From NCBI GenBank assembly GCA_029260155.1, contig JAJDDU010000456.1, forward strand, positions 1-21,126: 21,126 bases of DNA, written 5' to 3'. The notes beneath the pieces were generated by a model. That model did no database searches and was not told the DNA's origin. It saw nothing but the letters and a program-made list of their open reading frames with translations. Positions within the stretch are counted from its first letter, which is position 1; each line of letters begins with the position of its first letter. Shown here piece by piece: positions 7,564 through 15,285 of the stretch. A program made the position numbers and the translations under genes. The stretch is from Phycisphaerae bacterium (GTDB lineage: Bacteria > Planctomycetota > Phycisphaerae > UBA1845).

Positions 7564-7806
7564 CACTCCGCAAGCGGATCCTTAAAAGTGCATGATAAGT
7601 CCGCCTTTGCGAGCCACGTGTTCGGCTGCGCCGGTTGGTCCACGTGGACCGCCCCGATAATCGCTTCTTAGTCCCTCGTTCACAATCGATTAACCAGCCC
7701 CCGGCGCGCGACGATAGTCGGGACTGAACGTCGCATGAATCATCCCGCGGGGGAGCGTGGTGTTTGTGACAACGTGAGCGTGATCGAACCGCCTGGGGGC
7801 TACTGA
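7564..7806. other. Intergenic region with palindrome and imperfect hairpin
   Basis: The gap holds an imperfect hairpin (arms 7569-7578 and 7600-7611, no T tail) after the HEAT gene and a perfect 14-bp palindrome at 7637-7650. A GATAAT hexamer at 7656-7661, with TTGGTC (7635-7640) 15 bases away, could be a weak rightward promoter for the response-regulator gene. Confidence 0.35.
7637..7650. promoter_or_regulatory. Perfect 14-bp palindrome, possible operator
   Basis: GGTCCACGTGGACC is a perfect dyad located 157 bases before the start codon of the response-regulator gene and just upstream of a GATAAT hexamer. It could be a binding site for a dimeric regulator. Confidence 0.35.
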
Positions 7807-9351
7807 ATGAACGGGCAGAAGGCGCGAATCCTCATTGTCGACCCGGATCTTCGCCACCGCAGGGATCTTTCGGACGTGTTGGGCAGGTCACACACTTGCT
7901 CCACGTGCGACGGGGCGGCGCAAGCACATTTGCGACTCCGCCGCGAGCGGTTTGACGTGGTCGTTTCCGATGCCGACGCAGGCGTCATGGAGGGTACCGC
8001 GCTCGTGGAGTTCGTATCGTCTTTGCAAGCCGGTCCCAGGGTCATTCTCCTTTCCAAAGACCCCGACGTTGCGTGGGTCCGATACGCCTTCAAACGGGGC
8101 GTGTTTGATGTCGTTCCGGGACGGTCCAATACGGATGAGATTCGGCGATCGGTAGAGCATGCCGTCGGGCACCGCGATATGGAAGCGCCTGCGGACAAAG
8201 AGGTAGCGTGTCACGATGTGGCACCGCTTGATGCCGTACGTGCACTGGAGCAGCTTCGCATGGACTGTCGGCGCCGGGACGAGCCCATGAGCGTGCTCGT
8301 TGTCGACATCGACGGGTTCAGCCGCATCAACAAGTCGACCTCACGTGACACCGGAGACGAGCTTCTTCGCTGGTTCTCCACCATGCTCCGGCGCACGGCG
8401 CGCGACGGCGATGTCATCGCATGCCGCGGGGCGGATCGTTTCGTTCTCGCGCTGCGCGATGCGGGTGAAAACGAGGCGATGGCGTTGATTAACCAGATTC
8501 GAAGGGAGGTCGCCGAGGGGGCGCCGGCGGGTCTCAAGCCGCGGTTTCGCGCTGGAGTGGCTGTTTCGCAGGCGAGTTTCACCGAATCGGCGGATGATCT
8601 TCTTGAGCGGGCAAGCATTGCGGCAGAACGGGCCAAGACCCTGGGCGGCAACCAGACGGTATGCTGGTCACGCTGCTCCGTGGTGGAGACGTCGCGCAGA
8701 CGGTTGGAACGGGCGTCCGTCGACCAGGTATCGCAGTGGATCGGTCGCTCGCGACAGCAAATCAGGCAGGGCTATCTGGAGTCAACACAGGCACTGGTCG
8801 CGGCCGTCGAAGCGCGCGAGCCGCTCACGCGCGAGCACTCCCGTGTGGTGAGTTTGTATTGCGAAGAGATCGCCCGTCGGATGGATCTGCCCGCGAAGCA
8901 GGTCGACATCCTCAAGACTGCGGCACTGCTGCATGACGTCGGAAAAATCGGCGTGCCGGACGCTATCCTACAAAAACCCGCGCCCTTGACCGCCGAAGAA
9001 TTCGAAGTCATCAAGCAACATCCGCAGATCGCCGTCGACATCCTCAGCCACGCAAGCTTCTTGCACAACGAACTGCCCCTAATCCTCCACCACCACGAGC
9101 GATTCGACGGACGCGGTTACCCCGCCGGTCTGAGTGGCGAGCAAATACCGCTTGGCGCGCGTATCTTGAACGTCGCCGATTCTCTGGATGCGATGCTGTC
9201 GGCTCGAACCTATAAGAAAGCGTTCGACACCGAGCACGTTCGGGCGGAACTCAAACGCTGTTCGGGCGCACAGTTCGATGAGGAGATCGCGGACGTCGCA
9301 CTTGAGTGGCTCGAGGAAGCTTCCCACACCGCCGCACCACGATTGGCGTGA
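7807..9351 (+). CDS. Response regulator with degenerate GGDEF and active-type HD-GYP domain
   Basis: A 514-residue cytoplasmic signalling protein with three parts. A receiver domain (about 6-120) has acidic residues 12 and 14 and phospho-acceptor Asp55, but the usual conserved Lys near position 105 is missing. A GGDEF-like domain (about 142-288) has GADRF (208-212) in place of GGDEF, so diguanylate cyclase activity is probably lost. An HD-GYP phosphodiesterase domain (about 322-510) keeps HD (376-377) in HDVGKIGVPD, HHHE (428-431) and the FDGRGYP motif, so it should hydrolyse cyclic di-GMP. ATG 7807 follows a GGGGG purine run and directly abuts a TGA. A cognate histidine kinase is not in the window. 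It ends four bases from the convergent membrane-protein gene. Confidence 0.93.
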   Translation: MNGQKARILIVDPDLRHRRDLSDVLGRSHTCSTCDGAAQAHLRLRRERFDVVVSDADAGVMEGTALVEFVSSLQAGPRVILLSKDPDVAWVRYAFKRGVFDVVPGRSNTDEIRRSVEHAVGHRDMEAPADKEVACHDVAPLDAVRALEQLRMDCRRRDEPMSVLVVDIDGFSRINKSTSRDTGDELLRWFSTMLRRTARDGDVIACRGADRFVLALRDAGENEAMALINQIRREVAEGAPAGLKPRFRAGVAVSQASFTESADDLLERASIAAERAKTLGGNQTVCWSRCSVVETSRRRLERASVDQVSQWIGRSRQQIRQGYLESTQALVAAVEAREPLTREHSRVVSLYCEEIARRMDLPAKQVDILKTAALLHDVGKIGVPDAILQKPAPLTAEEFEVIKQHPQIAVDILSHASFLHNELPLILHHHERFDGRGYPAGLSGEQIPLGARILNVADSLDAMLSARTYKKAFDTEHVRAELKRCSGAQFDEEIADVALEWLEEASHTAAPRLA

Positions 9352-9355
9352 ACGA

Positions 9356-10345
9356 TCAGGCGGACGGGCGATCTGCATCCGCCGCGAGCAGACGCCATCG
9401 GGCCAGCAACACAGCCGAGGTTCCGAGCGCAACGTAGGTGATGGGCAGAACTCTCAAGAACCCGCTTAGCGGAACGGATGGTAGATGCCCTGGGGCGGGA
9501 TCGAGTGACATCATCCAGGCAAAGCCGTACGCGCTGACGCATACGATCGGCACTGCACTCCACGACCACAGCGATGAACGCACCGGAAACATCGCCTGAG
9601 CTCGGCCTGCCGCAACATAGAAACCCACCCAAACCGCGAAGCACACTTGCCCATGGTGGATAGCGCGATCCGGAGCGCCCGAGGCGAGCACGCGTGTCAG
9701 TACGAGCGCAGCCACAACGACGACGAAGATGTGCTTGAGGCGCACGCTCCGATCTTCGCTCTGCCCGCTGCTACCAGCGCCGGGTACGAGGTGGCTCACA
9801 ATGGGCAGGGCGGGGGCTGCCATTCGCGACAGCAAACAGCCCAACGTCGGAGTGCGGCCTGTGCCACTTCCGCGATCGCCAGCGAGCAATTGTTCGTGGG
9901 GGGCGATCCATCGAACGATGATCGCAGCCACGAGCAAGGCAGTTGCCATGGTCACGGACCAGAACAGGCCTTCAGCGATGAGTTTGGCACACAGTGTTCC
10001 GCAGCCTCCCTGCTCAAGGAGCAGATAGGTCATGGTGTCGCCGCGAACGGAAACCAACGCAAGCGCGATTCCGACGGCAAACGCCCCGACGTCGGGATAT
10101 CGTCGCCCCGCCACGACCGTCGCGACGGCGGAAGTGATCGCAGCGAGCGCCAGCACCTCGATCATCATGGCCGTTGGATTTCCGTGAGTGAGCAAACTCA
10201 CTGGTCCCTTGGGATCCCAGGCCTGCATGGCCGTCCAGCCCACGGTGAGAAACACCGCCGCCGCCAGACCCCAGGCCATGTGCAGCATGAACCGGTCCTG
10301 GAGTGTGTGGCGTCGTTCTGTCATGAGTGCTTCTGCGGTCGACAT
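9356..10345 (-). CDS. Polytopic membrane protein of unknown function
   Basis: A 329-residue protein with about eight hydrophobic helices (for example MAWGLAAAVFLTVGW, MMIEVLALAAITSAVATVV, HIFVVVVAALVLTRVL, ITYVALGTSAVLLARW). A cytoplasmic-like loop rich in Gly, Arg and Ser separates helices four and five, and an AIHHGQVCFAVWVGFYVA helix carries paired His. I recognise no family. ATG 10345 lies 13 bases after the dapA stop and ATG 10324 is an alternative; neither has a clear Shine-Dalgarno sequence. Position suggests it is the last gene of the pdxJ-SGNH-dapA operon. The frame is open much further upstream, but that part overlaps dapA and reads as its shadow. Confidence 0.72.
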   Translation of the reverse strand: MSTAEALMTERRHTLQDRFMLHMAWGLAAAVFLTVGWTAMQAWDPKGPVSLLTHGNPTAMMIEVLALAAITSAVATVVAGRRYPDVGAFAVGIALALVSVRGDTMTYLLLEQGGCGTLCAKLIAEGLFWSVTMATALLVAAIIVRWIAPHEQLLAGDRGSGTGRTPTLGCLLSRMAAPALPIVSHLVPGAGSSGQSEDRSVRLKHIFVVVVAALVLTRVLASGAPDRAIHHGQVCFAVWVGFYVAAGRAQAMFPVRSSLWSWSAVPIVCVSAYGFAWMMSLDPAPGHLPSVPLSGFLRVLPITYVALGTSAVLLARWRLLAADADRPSA

Positions 10346-10358
10346 CGAATGGGGTCCA

Positions 10359-11258
10359 TTACAGCAATTCGAATCGCTTAAGGGTCTCTTCGAGGATGCG
10401 GTGCTCCTGCGGACCCATCGAACACAGCGGCAAGCGGTATTCGTCGCACAACAACCCCTTGATTGCCATGGCAGCCTTGAGGGGCAACGGATTGGGACCG
10501 AGCATGCCGATGGCCTCGGCGAGGCCGCAAGCCTTGTGGTGACACGCCCGGGCACGCTCGAAGTCGCCGGCTGCGGCGGCGTCGACGAGCTGTTTCATCC
10601 ACTCAGGCGTGAGGTTGGAGATGACGCTGATGACGCCTACCGCGCCAAGTGCCATCATGGGAAGCGTGAACGTATCATCGCCGCAGAGCACGTCGATGCC
10701 GATGGGTCCGGCCAACTCTGCCACGCGATCGATCCCGCCACTGGCGTCCTTGATCGCGACGATGTTCGCGTGTTCACCGTGCAGACGACGCACTGTTTCG
10801 TTGGCCAGATCGACGGCGCATCGCGAAGGAACATTGTAGAGCACGATGGGGAAGTTTACTGCCGCTGCCACCTGGCAGAAGTGCTGAAACATCCCATCTT
10901 GCGTCGGGCGGTTGTAGTATGGCGTCACAACGAGGGCGCCGTCGACACCGAGTTTTTCGGCGTGTTGGGTCAGACGAACAGCCTCTGCCGTGTTGTTGGA
11001 CCCCGTCCCGGCGAGCACTTTGCATCGCCCGGCGACCCGGCGGACAACGGTCTCGATGACCAGATCATGCTCGTCGTGGGACAGCGTGGCAGACTCGCCG
11101 GTGCTTCCGCAGGGGACGACACCGTCAATGCCTGCTTCGATCTGGCGTTCGACGAGCGCGTCCAGCGTCTGCCAGTCGATTGCCTGATCGCGAATCGGCG
11201 TGACCAGCGCGGTGTACGTTCCGCGAAAAGACGGACCCGTGCGTGCGGCTGCGGTCAT
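10359..11258 (-). CDS. dapA: 4-hydroxy-tetrahydrodipicolinate synthase
   Basis: DapA condenses pyruvate with aspartate semialdehyde, the first committed step of lysine and diaminopimelate synthesis. The 299-residue protein has normal length and an intact TIM-barrel signature: GSTGE (51-55) with the proton-relay Thr53, Tyr141 in YNVPSR with Arg146, and the Schiff-base Lys170 in VAIKDASGG. The start is ATG 11258, supported by GGAGG eight or so bases upstream and by an ATGA overlap with the end of the SGNH-fold gene, so translation is coupled. No other lysine gene is nearby. Related aldolases such as N-acetylneuraminate lyase share the fold, but the GSTGE and YNVPSR motifs favour DapA. Confidence 0.95.
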   Translation of the reverse strand: MTAAARTGPSFRGTYTALVTPIRDQAIDWQTLDALVERQIEAGIDGVVPCGSTGESATLSHDEHDLVIETVVRRVAGRCKVLAGTGSNNTAEAVRLTQHAEKLGVDGALVVTPYYNRPTQDGMFQHFCQVAAAVNFPIVLYNVPSRCAVDLANETVRRLHGEHANIVAIKDASGGIDRVAELAGPIGIDVLCGDDTFTLPMMALGAVGVISVISNLTPEWMKQLVDAAAAGDFERARACHHKACGLAEAIGMLGPNPLPLKAAMAIKGLLCDEYRLPLCSMGPQEHRILEETLKRFELL

Positions 11259-12502
11259 GGCCTGGATCCTCCGGGAGCGAGGCGCAGGTCCAACGCCAGG
11301 TTTAGCGTGCGCGGCGTCCGCAGGATGACCTGGGCGATTCCCTCGTGGAACTGCTGGAGTGCGAGCAGGTGCGTCTGGTAGGACGCGACCAGCTCCGGAT
11401 CGATATCCTGGTTCTCGATGTACTGTTTCTTGAAGGCCCGTATCTTGAAGGCGTAGTTGTTCTTGGTCTCGATCTTGTCCACAAAATCGGTGAATCGCTT
11501 GGTCCGTGTGATCGGCTTTATCGCCGCGAGATTGAGGCCCGACCGCAGTTGCTGCGAAGAGACTGACATGGGTTTCTGCCGAGTGCCTCGCTGTCTCATC
11601 GCGACAATGCCGTCGGGAAGGTTGTCTACGGTTAGAGTCATGCGGCAGTAGTCAGCGCAGGCGAAGTCCTCGCGAAACGCCGCCTTGCGCTTTCCCGTGT
11701 GAAACGGCATCGGGAAGTCTTGAAGGTTGAGACTCTTGGCATTCGGGTCGTTTCCAATGACCTCCGCGCTGCCGTGCGTGGTCGACGCGGTGCCAGCCGC
11801 CCAATCCATCTGTACTCGCACGTCGATCGGTTCAAGGTGCCACGCATCGAAGATCAGCTTAGCGGCGATGGCGTTGGAGGACGCGGCGGGGAAGAGACCG
11901 TCCTTGTCGGTAAGCTCAGCCCCTTTCCCTTGCTCGTGCAACGCGGCTGTCGGTCCGTACCAGTCCAATACGGTGACGCCGCGCTCGCCGGCAGTCTTCG
12001 AAATCGCCTCCGCGATCTTCATCACAGTGACGTCGTACTCACCCGCCGCCAGGATGTTCTTCTTGGCGATCGTCGGGCAAGGCGGGGTCAGCACGAACAC
12101 CTTGGCACCCAGCTTCTTGCAACGATCGATCAAGGTGCCGTAGTGACCAGCGACTTGGGCGACACGCTCATCGCGATGCTTCTTCATGCCGCCGTCGCCG
12201 AGCCCCCAGCAAAGGACGATGATCGTGGGTTTCAGTGGGGCCAAACGCTCATCGAACTGTTCGTTGGCAAGTTCGATCTTGTCATGGTTCCGGCTGCCGA
12301 CGTGCCAGAAACGCGCCTTGGATTCGGGATACTTCACGCGAATAAAGCTCTCCACCATATGTCCGAATTTCGCGGGCTCGACCATCTTGTCGCCGTAGAA
12401 CACGACGCGATCGCTATCGCCGATCCCGATCGGCGCACCCATCGCAGGCCCCGATGCCGCAAGGCAAAACAGAAGACCCACACCGCTTGCGAACACTCTC
12501 AT
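11255..12502 (-). CDS. Exported SGNH-hydrolase-fold protein lacking catalytic residues
   Basis: A 415-residue protein with a signal peptide (1-22, MRVFASGVGLLFCLAASGPA then MGA). Residues 30-225 follow the SGNH/GDSL lipase-esterase layout, but the catalytic blocks are changed: block I reads FYGDK (35-39), with Lys in place of the nucleophile Ser; block III reads WGLGDGG (99-105) instead of GxND; block V reads DGLFP (201-205), with Phe instead of His. A carboxy part (about 225-415) contains an alpha-helical region with KNNYAFKIRAFKKQ and is unrecognised. ATG 12502 has GGAGGT upstream and overlaps the pdxJ stop by ATGA; the end overlaps dapA likewise. It is therefore probably a non-enzymatic carbohydrate- or envelope-binding protein, or uses another chemistry. 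Confidence 0.8.
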   Translation of the reverse strand: MRVFASGVGLLFCLAASGPAMGAPIGIGDSDRVVFYGDKMVEPAKFGHMVESFIRVKYPESKARFWHVGSRNHDKIELANEQFDERLAPLKPTIIVLCWGLGDGGMKKHRDERVAQVAGHYGTLIDRCKKLGAKVFVLTPPCPTIAKKNILAAGEYDVTVMKIAEAISKTAGERGVTVLDWYGPTAALHEQGKGAELTDKDGLFPAASSNAIAAKLIFDAWHLEPIDVRVQMDWAAGTASTTHGSAEVIGNDPNAKSLNLQDFPMPFHTGKRKAAFREDFACADYCRMTLTVDNLPDGIVAMRQRGTRQKPMSVSSQQLRSGLNLAAIKPITRTKRFTDFVDKIETKNNYAFKIRAFKKQYIENQDIDPELVASYQTHLLALQQFHEGIAQVILRTPRTLNLALDLRLAPGGSRP

Positions 12503-13239
12503 ACCAATACCTCCGATGGAGCGTGTCGCTCCAGTAGCTGTTTCATGGACCGAACAGCCTCGCGGATGCCTACAAACATCGCCCGCGAGACAATCGAATG
12601 CCCGATGTTGAATTCGCTGAAACCGTGAACAGCCGCCACAAGGGCGACGTTTCGGTAGGTCAATCCATGCCCGCCATGCACTTCCAGCCCCGCGTCTCGC
12701 CCGATTTGAACGCCGCGCGTCAGAATTGCCAAGGCGTCTTCGATCTGGGCAGCTGTCTCCGCGTGCGCGTAGCCGCCCGTCCACAACTCGATGGCATCGA
12801 ATCCGACCGCGGCAGAAGCGTCGATCTGCTCTGCGAGCGGCTCGATGAACGCGCTAACGATCACGCCGGCGTCGTGCAGCCGCGACACCACCTCCTTGAT
12901 TCGATCGCGGTGGCCGCAAACGTCGAGCCCGCCCTCGGTGGTGAGTTCTTCACGACGTTCGGGCACTAGGCTTGCTTGCGTGGGCGCCAATTCGCACGCG
13001 ATGTCCACGATCTCCGACGCGATGGCCATCTCCATATTGAGCTTGACCGCCACGGTCTGCCGAAGCAGCCTCGCGTCGCGGTCGATGATGTGGCGACGGT
13101 CCTCACGGAGGTGAAACGTGATACCGTCCGCCCCACCGAGCTCGGCCTCGACGGCGGCCCAGACGGGATCGGGCTCGTCCGTGGCGCGGGCTTGGCGTAC
13201 GGTGGCTACGTGATCTATGTTGACGCCCAGAAGCGACAC
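12499..13239 (-). CDS. pdxJ: Pyridoxine 5'-phosphate synthase
   Basis: PdxJ forms pyridoxine 5'-phosphate from 3-amino-2-oxopropyl phosphate and deoxyxylulose phosphate in vitamin B6 synthesis. The 246-residue protein has the family amino end LGVNIDHVATVRQAR (4-18), catalytic-region FHLREDRRHI (42-51) with His43, Glu70 and a late GGHGLTYRN loop. The start is GTG 13239: AGGAG (13247-13251) stands seven bases upstream and the amino end then matches the family. A longer frame to 13311 would run across the promoter at 13279-13306 and is rejected. It is the first gene of a coupled operon with the SGNH-fold gene and dapA. Deoxyxylulose phosphate is also the thiazole precursor used by ThiG nearby. 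Confidence 0.96.
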   Translation of the reverse strand: MSLLGVNIDHVATVRQARATDEPDPVWAAVEAELGGADGITFHLREDRRHIIDRDARLLRQTVAVKLNMEMAIASEIVDIACELAPTQASLVPERREELTTEGGLDVCGHRDRIKEVVSRLHDAGVIVSAFIEPLAEQIDASAAVGFDAIELWTGGYAHAETAAQIEDALAILTRGVQIGRDAGLEVHGGHGLTYRNVALVAAVHGFSEFNIGHSIVSRAMFVGIREAVRSMKQLLERHAPSEVLV

Positions 13240-13245
13240 GGGCGG

Positions 13246-13301
13246 ACTCCTGTTCCAGTCGAATACAATGCGCACGGCATTATAGACACCCGAACAGGAG
13301 T
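13246..13301. repeat. 10-bp inverted repeat spanning the pdxJ promoter
   Basis: ACTCCTGTTC (13246-13255) and GAACAGGAGT (13292-13301) are perfect inverted copies 46 bases apart centre to centre. One arm fills the promoter spacer and the other covers the pdxJ ribosome binding site. They could be a pair of operator half-sites. Confidence 0.6.
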
Positions 13302-13306
13302 GTAAA
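13279..13306 (-). promoter_or_regulatory. Sigma70-type promoter of the pdxJ operon
   Basis: On the minus strand TTTACA (13301-13306) and a consensus TATAAT (13279-13284) are 16 bases apart. Transcription would start near 13272, leaving a 33-base leader with AGGAG before GTG 13239. Confidence 0.68.
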
Positions 13307-13326
13307 CGCAAGCGACCGCCGCCACA

Positions 13327-13644
13327 TTAGGCGTCGGGTTCGATCGAGGTGGTGAGTTCGTACGTGGCGAACTGCTCGCAGTAGAGCTCCGCCCGCTCGC
13401 GGTGTGTGACCAGGAGCAGGGCGACGCCGGCGTCATGGGCTTCGAGCATGCGTTCGATGGCCTCTTCGATCGTCAATGGCGTCAGCTCAACCACCTTCTC
13501 CACCACGAACAGCATGTCATTCACGTCGTCGTTGTGCAGGAGCACTTTGTAAGGTGGGAGCATCCTCGATACCGGCTTGGCCGTGGGGCGCGCGACGGCA
13601 GTGTCGCTGCCGGATCCCTGGTTTGTGACGTGCAGACCGAGCAT
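13327..13644 (-). CDS. clpS: ATP-dependent Clp protease adaptor ClpS
   Basis: ClpS delivers N-end-rule substrates to the ClpA/ClpC-ClpP protease. The 105-residue protein has a flexible amino tail (about 1-30) and then the family domain PPYKVLLHNDDVNDMLFVVEKVV, with the HNDD-type substrate-pocket loop, ending in THRERAELYCEQFATYEL, the helix and strand that hold the N-degron. The start is ATG 13644, with GAGGT eight bases upstream; a longer form from 13680 uses a GTG/other codon and is less likely. It lies 87 bases upstream of pdxJ on the same strand, with its own promoter in between, so the two need not be co-regulated. A Clp N-domain protein lies 5 kb away. Confidence 0.93.
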   Translation of the reverse strand: MLGLHVTNQGSGSDTAVARPTAKPVSRMLPPYKVLLHNDDVNDMLFVVEKVVELTPLTIEEAIERMLEAHDAGVALLLVTHRERAELYCEQFATYELTTSIEPDA

Positions 13645-13723
13645 CGTGCGTACCTCAATCAACCAGCATAACGCACCCACCTCGCCGGCGCCAAGATAAT
13701 TCCGCAGGGCACGCGACAGAACG

Positions 13724-14371
13724 CTAGGGCTTGGTCCTGCTGATCGTCACAGCCGTGCGCGCGGTGTGCTCCAAGCCGGTCAGCCAATCCCGAAACGTGA
13801 CGTGAACGTCGATTTCCTGCCCGGGTCTGAGTTTGGCATCGGGGGCGAATGGAACGACGATTTTGTAGTAGTCAGTCCAGAACCGACCATACCACAACTT
13901 GCGAATCTGCTTCGGATCGTTGTCCACCCGAACGCCGAGCAGCTTGGGCTGACCGAGATTGGCATTGTCCAGCAGTTTGACCCTGATGCCGCCGCCTCGT
14001 TTGAGCGCCTCGCCGTCTCGGTCGACGGGTCGAAAGTAGACAGCCACGGCGTCGTCCCCCGGAGCGCCGTCGGTGTCGGCCCCACTGGTGATGTCGAGAA
14101 TCTCAATCCCGCGAACGTCAAAGACCGGCGCGGGTGACGCAAGGCCCTCGCTGCGGAGATTCTGCAGTTGCGACTCGAACGCGGCGATCCTCGCATCTCG
14201 GCCGGCGAGTTGCTCTTCGAGTTGAATCCTCTCCACCTTGAGCGCGTTGATCTGTTTGGTGAGATCGCGAAACCTCTCGCCCTCCGTCGGACCGCAACCG
14301 ACGACTACCGCAAGCGCGACTGTCGATCCGAGCACGCCGGAGCAGACAAGCAGTGGTCGAAGAGGCTTCAT
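13724..14371 (-). CDS. Predicted lipoprotein with coiled coil
   Basis: A 215-residue protein with a lipoprotein signal ending in VVVGC (Cys26), followed by a charged coiled coil (about 33-75) with heptad Leu/Ile spacing (FRDLTKQINALKVERIQLEE). Residues about 85-210 form a beta-rich domain (VFDVRGIEILDIT, AVAVYFRPVDRDGEAL, YKIVVPF, EIDVHVTFRDWLTG). I do not recognise the family; it resembles C2-like or Ig-like adhesion modules only in outline. It is expected in the envelope. ATG 14371 is chosen; GTG 14374 is one codon upstream. There is no Shine-Dalgarno sequence, and the candidate promoter at 14380-14408 would start transcription at about 14373, practically on the start codon. Confidence 0.75.
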   Translation of the reverse strand: MKPLRPLLVCSGVLGSTVALAVVVGCGPTEGERFRDLTKQINALKVERIQLEEQLAGRDARIAAFESQLQNLRSEGLASPAPVFDVRGIEILDITSGADTDGAPGDDAVAVYFRPVDRDGEALKRGGGIRVKLLDNANLGQPKLLGVRVDNDPKQIRKLWYGRFWTDYYKIVVPFAPDAKLRPGQEIDVHVTFRDWLTGLEHTARTAVTISRTKP

Positions 14372-14379
14372 CACTGACC

Positions 14380-14408
14380 GCTATAACGTGCGAAGCGGGC
14401 CGACGCAA
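14380..14408 (-). promoter_or_regulatory. Candidate promoter giving a leaderless lipoprotein mRNA
   Basis: On the minus strand TTGCGT (14403-14408) and TATAGC (14380-14385) are 17 bases apart. The start point would fall at about 14373, one to three bases from the start codon. Confidence 0.38.
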
Positions 14409-14442
14409 GCGTTGGGCATTAGCGTTCAGCCATCGCCCCCTG

Positions 14443-15285
14443 CTACGGACCAGGCGATACCGGTGACGGGGCAATCAACCCCTCGAAAGGCGACGACGCT
14501 GTGGCGTAGCGTTTCTTGGGGATCCTCCCCGAAAGATAGGCGAGGCGACCGGCGCGGAGCGCATGATTCATGGCGGCGGCCATGCCGATAGGATTGTCTG
14601 CCCCTGCGATCCCCGTGTTGAGCAGCACTCCGTCCGATCCGAGTTCCATCGCCACGGCCACATCCGACGCAGTGCCGACGCCCGCGTCGACGATCACCGG
14701 GTAATCGGGATCGCCCTCCTTGAGATACTCGATGCACAAGCGAATCGCGTTTTGATTCAGGATGCCCATGCCACTGCCGATCGGGGCGCCGGCTGGCATG
14801 ACACTCACAGCCCCCGCGTCCTTGAGGCGCTTGGCTAGAATGGGATCATCGTTGGTGTAGACAAGCACCTCGAAGCCGAGCTTCACGAGCTGCTCGGTGG
14901 CGTCGACCGTGCCGAGTGGGTCGGGCAGCAGCGTTTTCGTATCGGCCAATACCTCGAGTTTGACCCAGTTAGCGCCGCCGTTGCCCATGCCTTCGAGAAG
15001 CTCGCGACTTAGTCGGGCGGATCGCACCGCGTCCGCGACAGTGAAGCAGCCGGCCGTGTTGGGCAGGATGGTGTACCGATCGGTATCGAGATGGTCGATG
15101 ATGTTGCCCTGTTTGGGCTGGCCTTCGGGGCCGAGCACATCGCGTCGGACGGCCACCGTAACCACTTCGCAGCCGGAGGCATCGAGCGCTGCCGCCATCT
15201 GATCGAAATCGGCGTATTTCCCCGTACCGACGAAAAGCCGCGAGTTGAATTCAAACGATCCGACCCTGTAAGTATCCGCGGACAT
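14443..15285 (-). CDS. thiG: Thiazole synthase
   Basis: ThiG makes the thiazole phosphate of thiamine from deoxyxylulose phosphate, dehydroglycine and the ThiS thiocarboxylate. The 280-residue protein has normal length with FNSRLFVGTGKY (13-24), the Schiff-base Lys109 in WVKLEVLAD, TLLPDPLGT (118-126), MPAGAPIGSG and a phosphate-binding VDAGVGTASDVAVAMELG loop followed by GVLLNTGIA. The last 20 residues are a Pro/Ser-rich tail. ATG 15285 has GGGAGG upstream and overlaps the thiS stop by one base (TGATG), so the pair is translationally coupled. No thiamine riboswitch is visible. Confidence 0.97.
   Translation of the reverse strand: MSADTYRVGSFEFNSRLFVGTGKYADFDQMAAALDASGCEVVTVAVRRDVLGPEGQPKQGNIIDHLDTDRYTILPNTAGCFTVADAVRSARLSRELLEGMGNGGANWVKLEVLADTKTLLPDPLGTVDATEQLVKLGFEVLVYTNDDPILAKRLKDAGAVSVMPAGAPIGSGMGILNQNAIRLCIEYLKEGDPDYPVIVDAGVGTASDVAVAMELGSDGVLLNTGIAGADNPIGMAAAMNHALRAGRLAYLSGRIPKKRYATASSPFEGLIAPSPVSPGP

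Noticed and set aside
5806..7566. Minus-strand open frame of 586 codons
   Set aside because: It lies fully opposite the HEAT-repeat gene, whose translation has clear helical repeats; the antisense one is a Gln/Arg-rich shadow.
10346..10555. Amino extension of the polytopic membrane protein
   Set aside because: It overlaps dapA and its residues are Arg/Ser/Cys-rich with no family signal; ATG 10345 lies just after the dapA stop.
12503..12784. Amino extension of the SGNH-fold protein
   Set aside because: It overlaps pdxJ; ATG 12502 has GGAGGT upstream and opens a signal peptide.
13240..13311. Upstream start for pdxJ
   Set aside because: The extension covers the TATAAT promoter, and GTG 13239 has AGGAG at the right distance and the family amino end.
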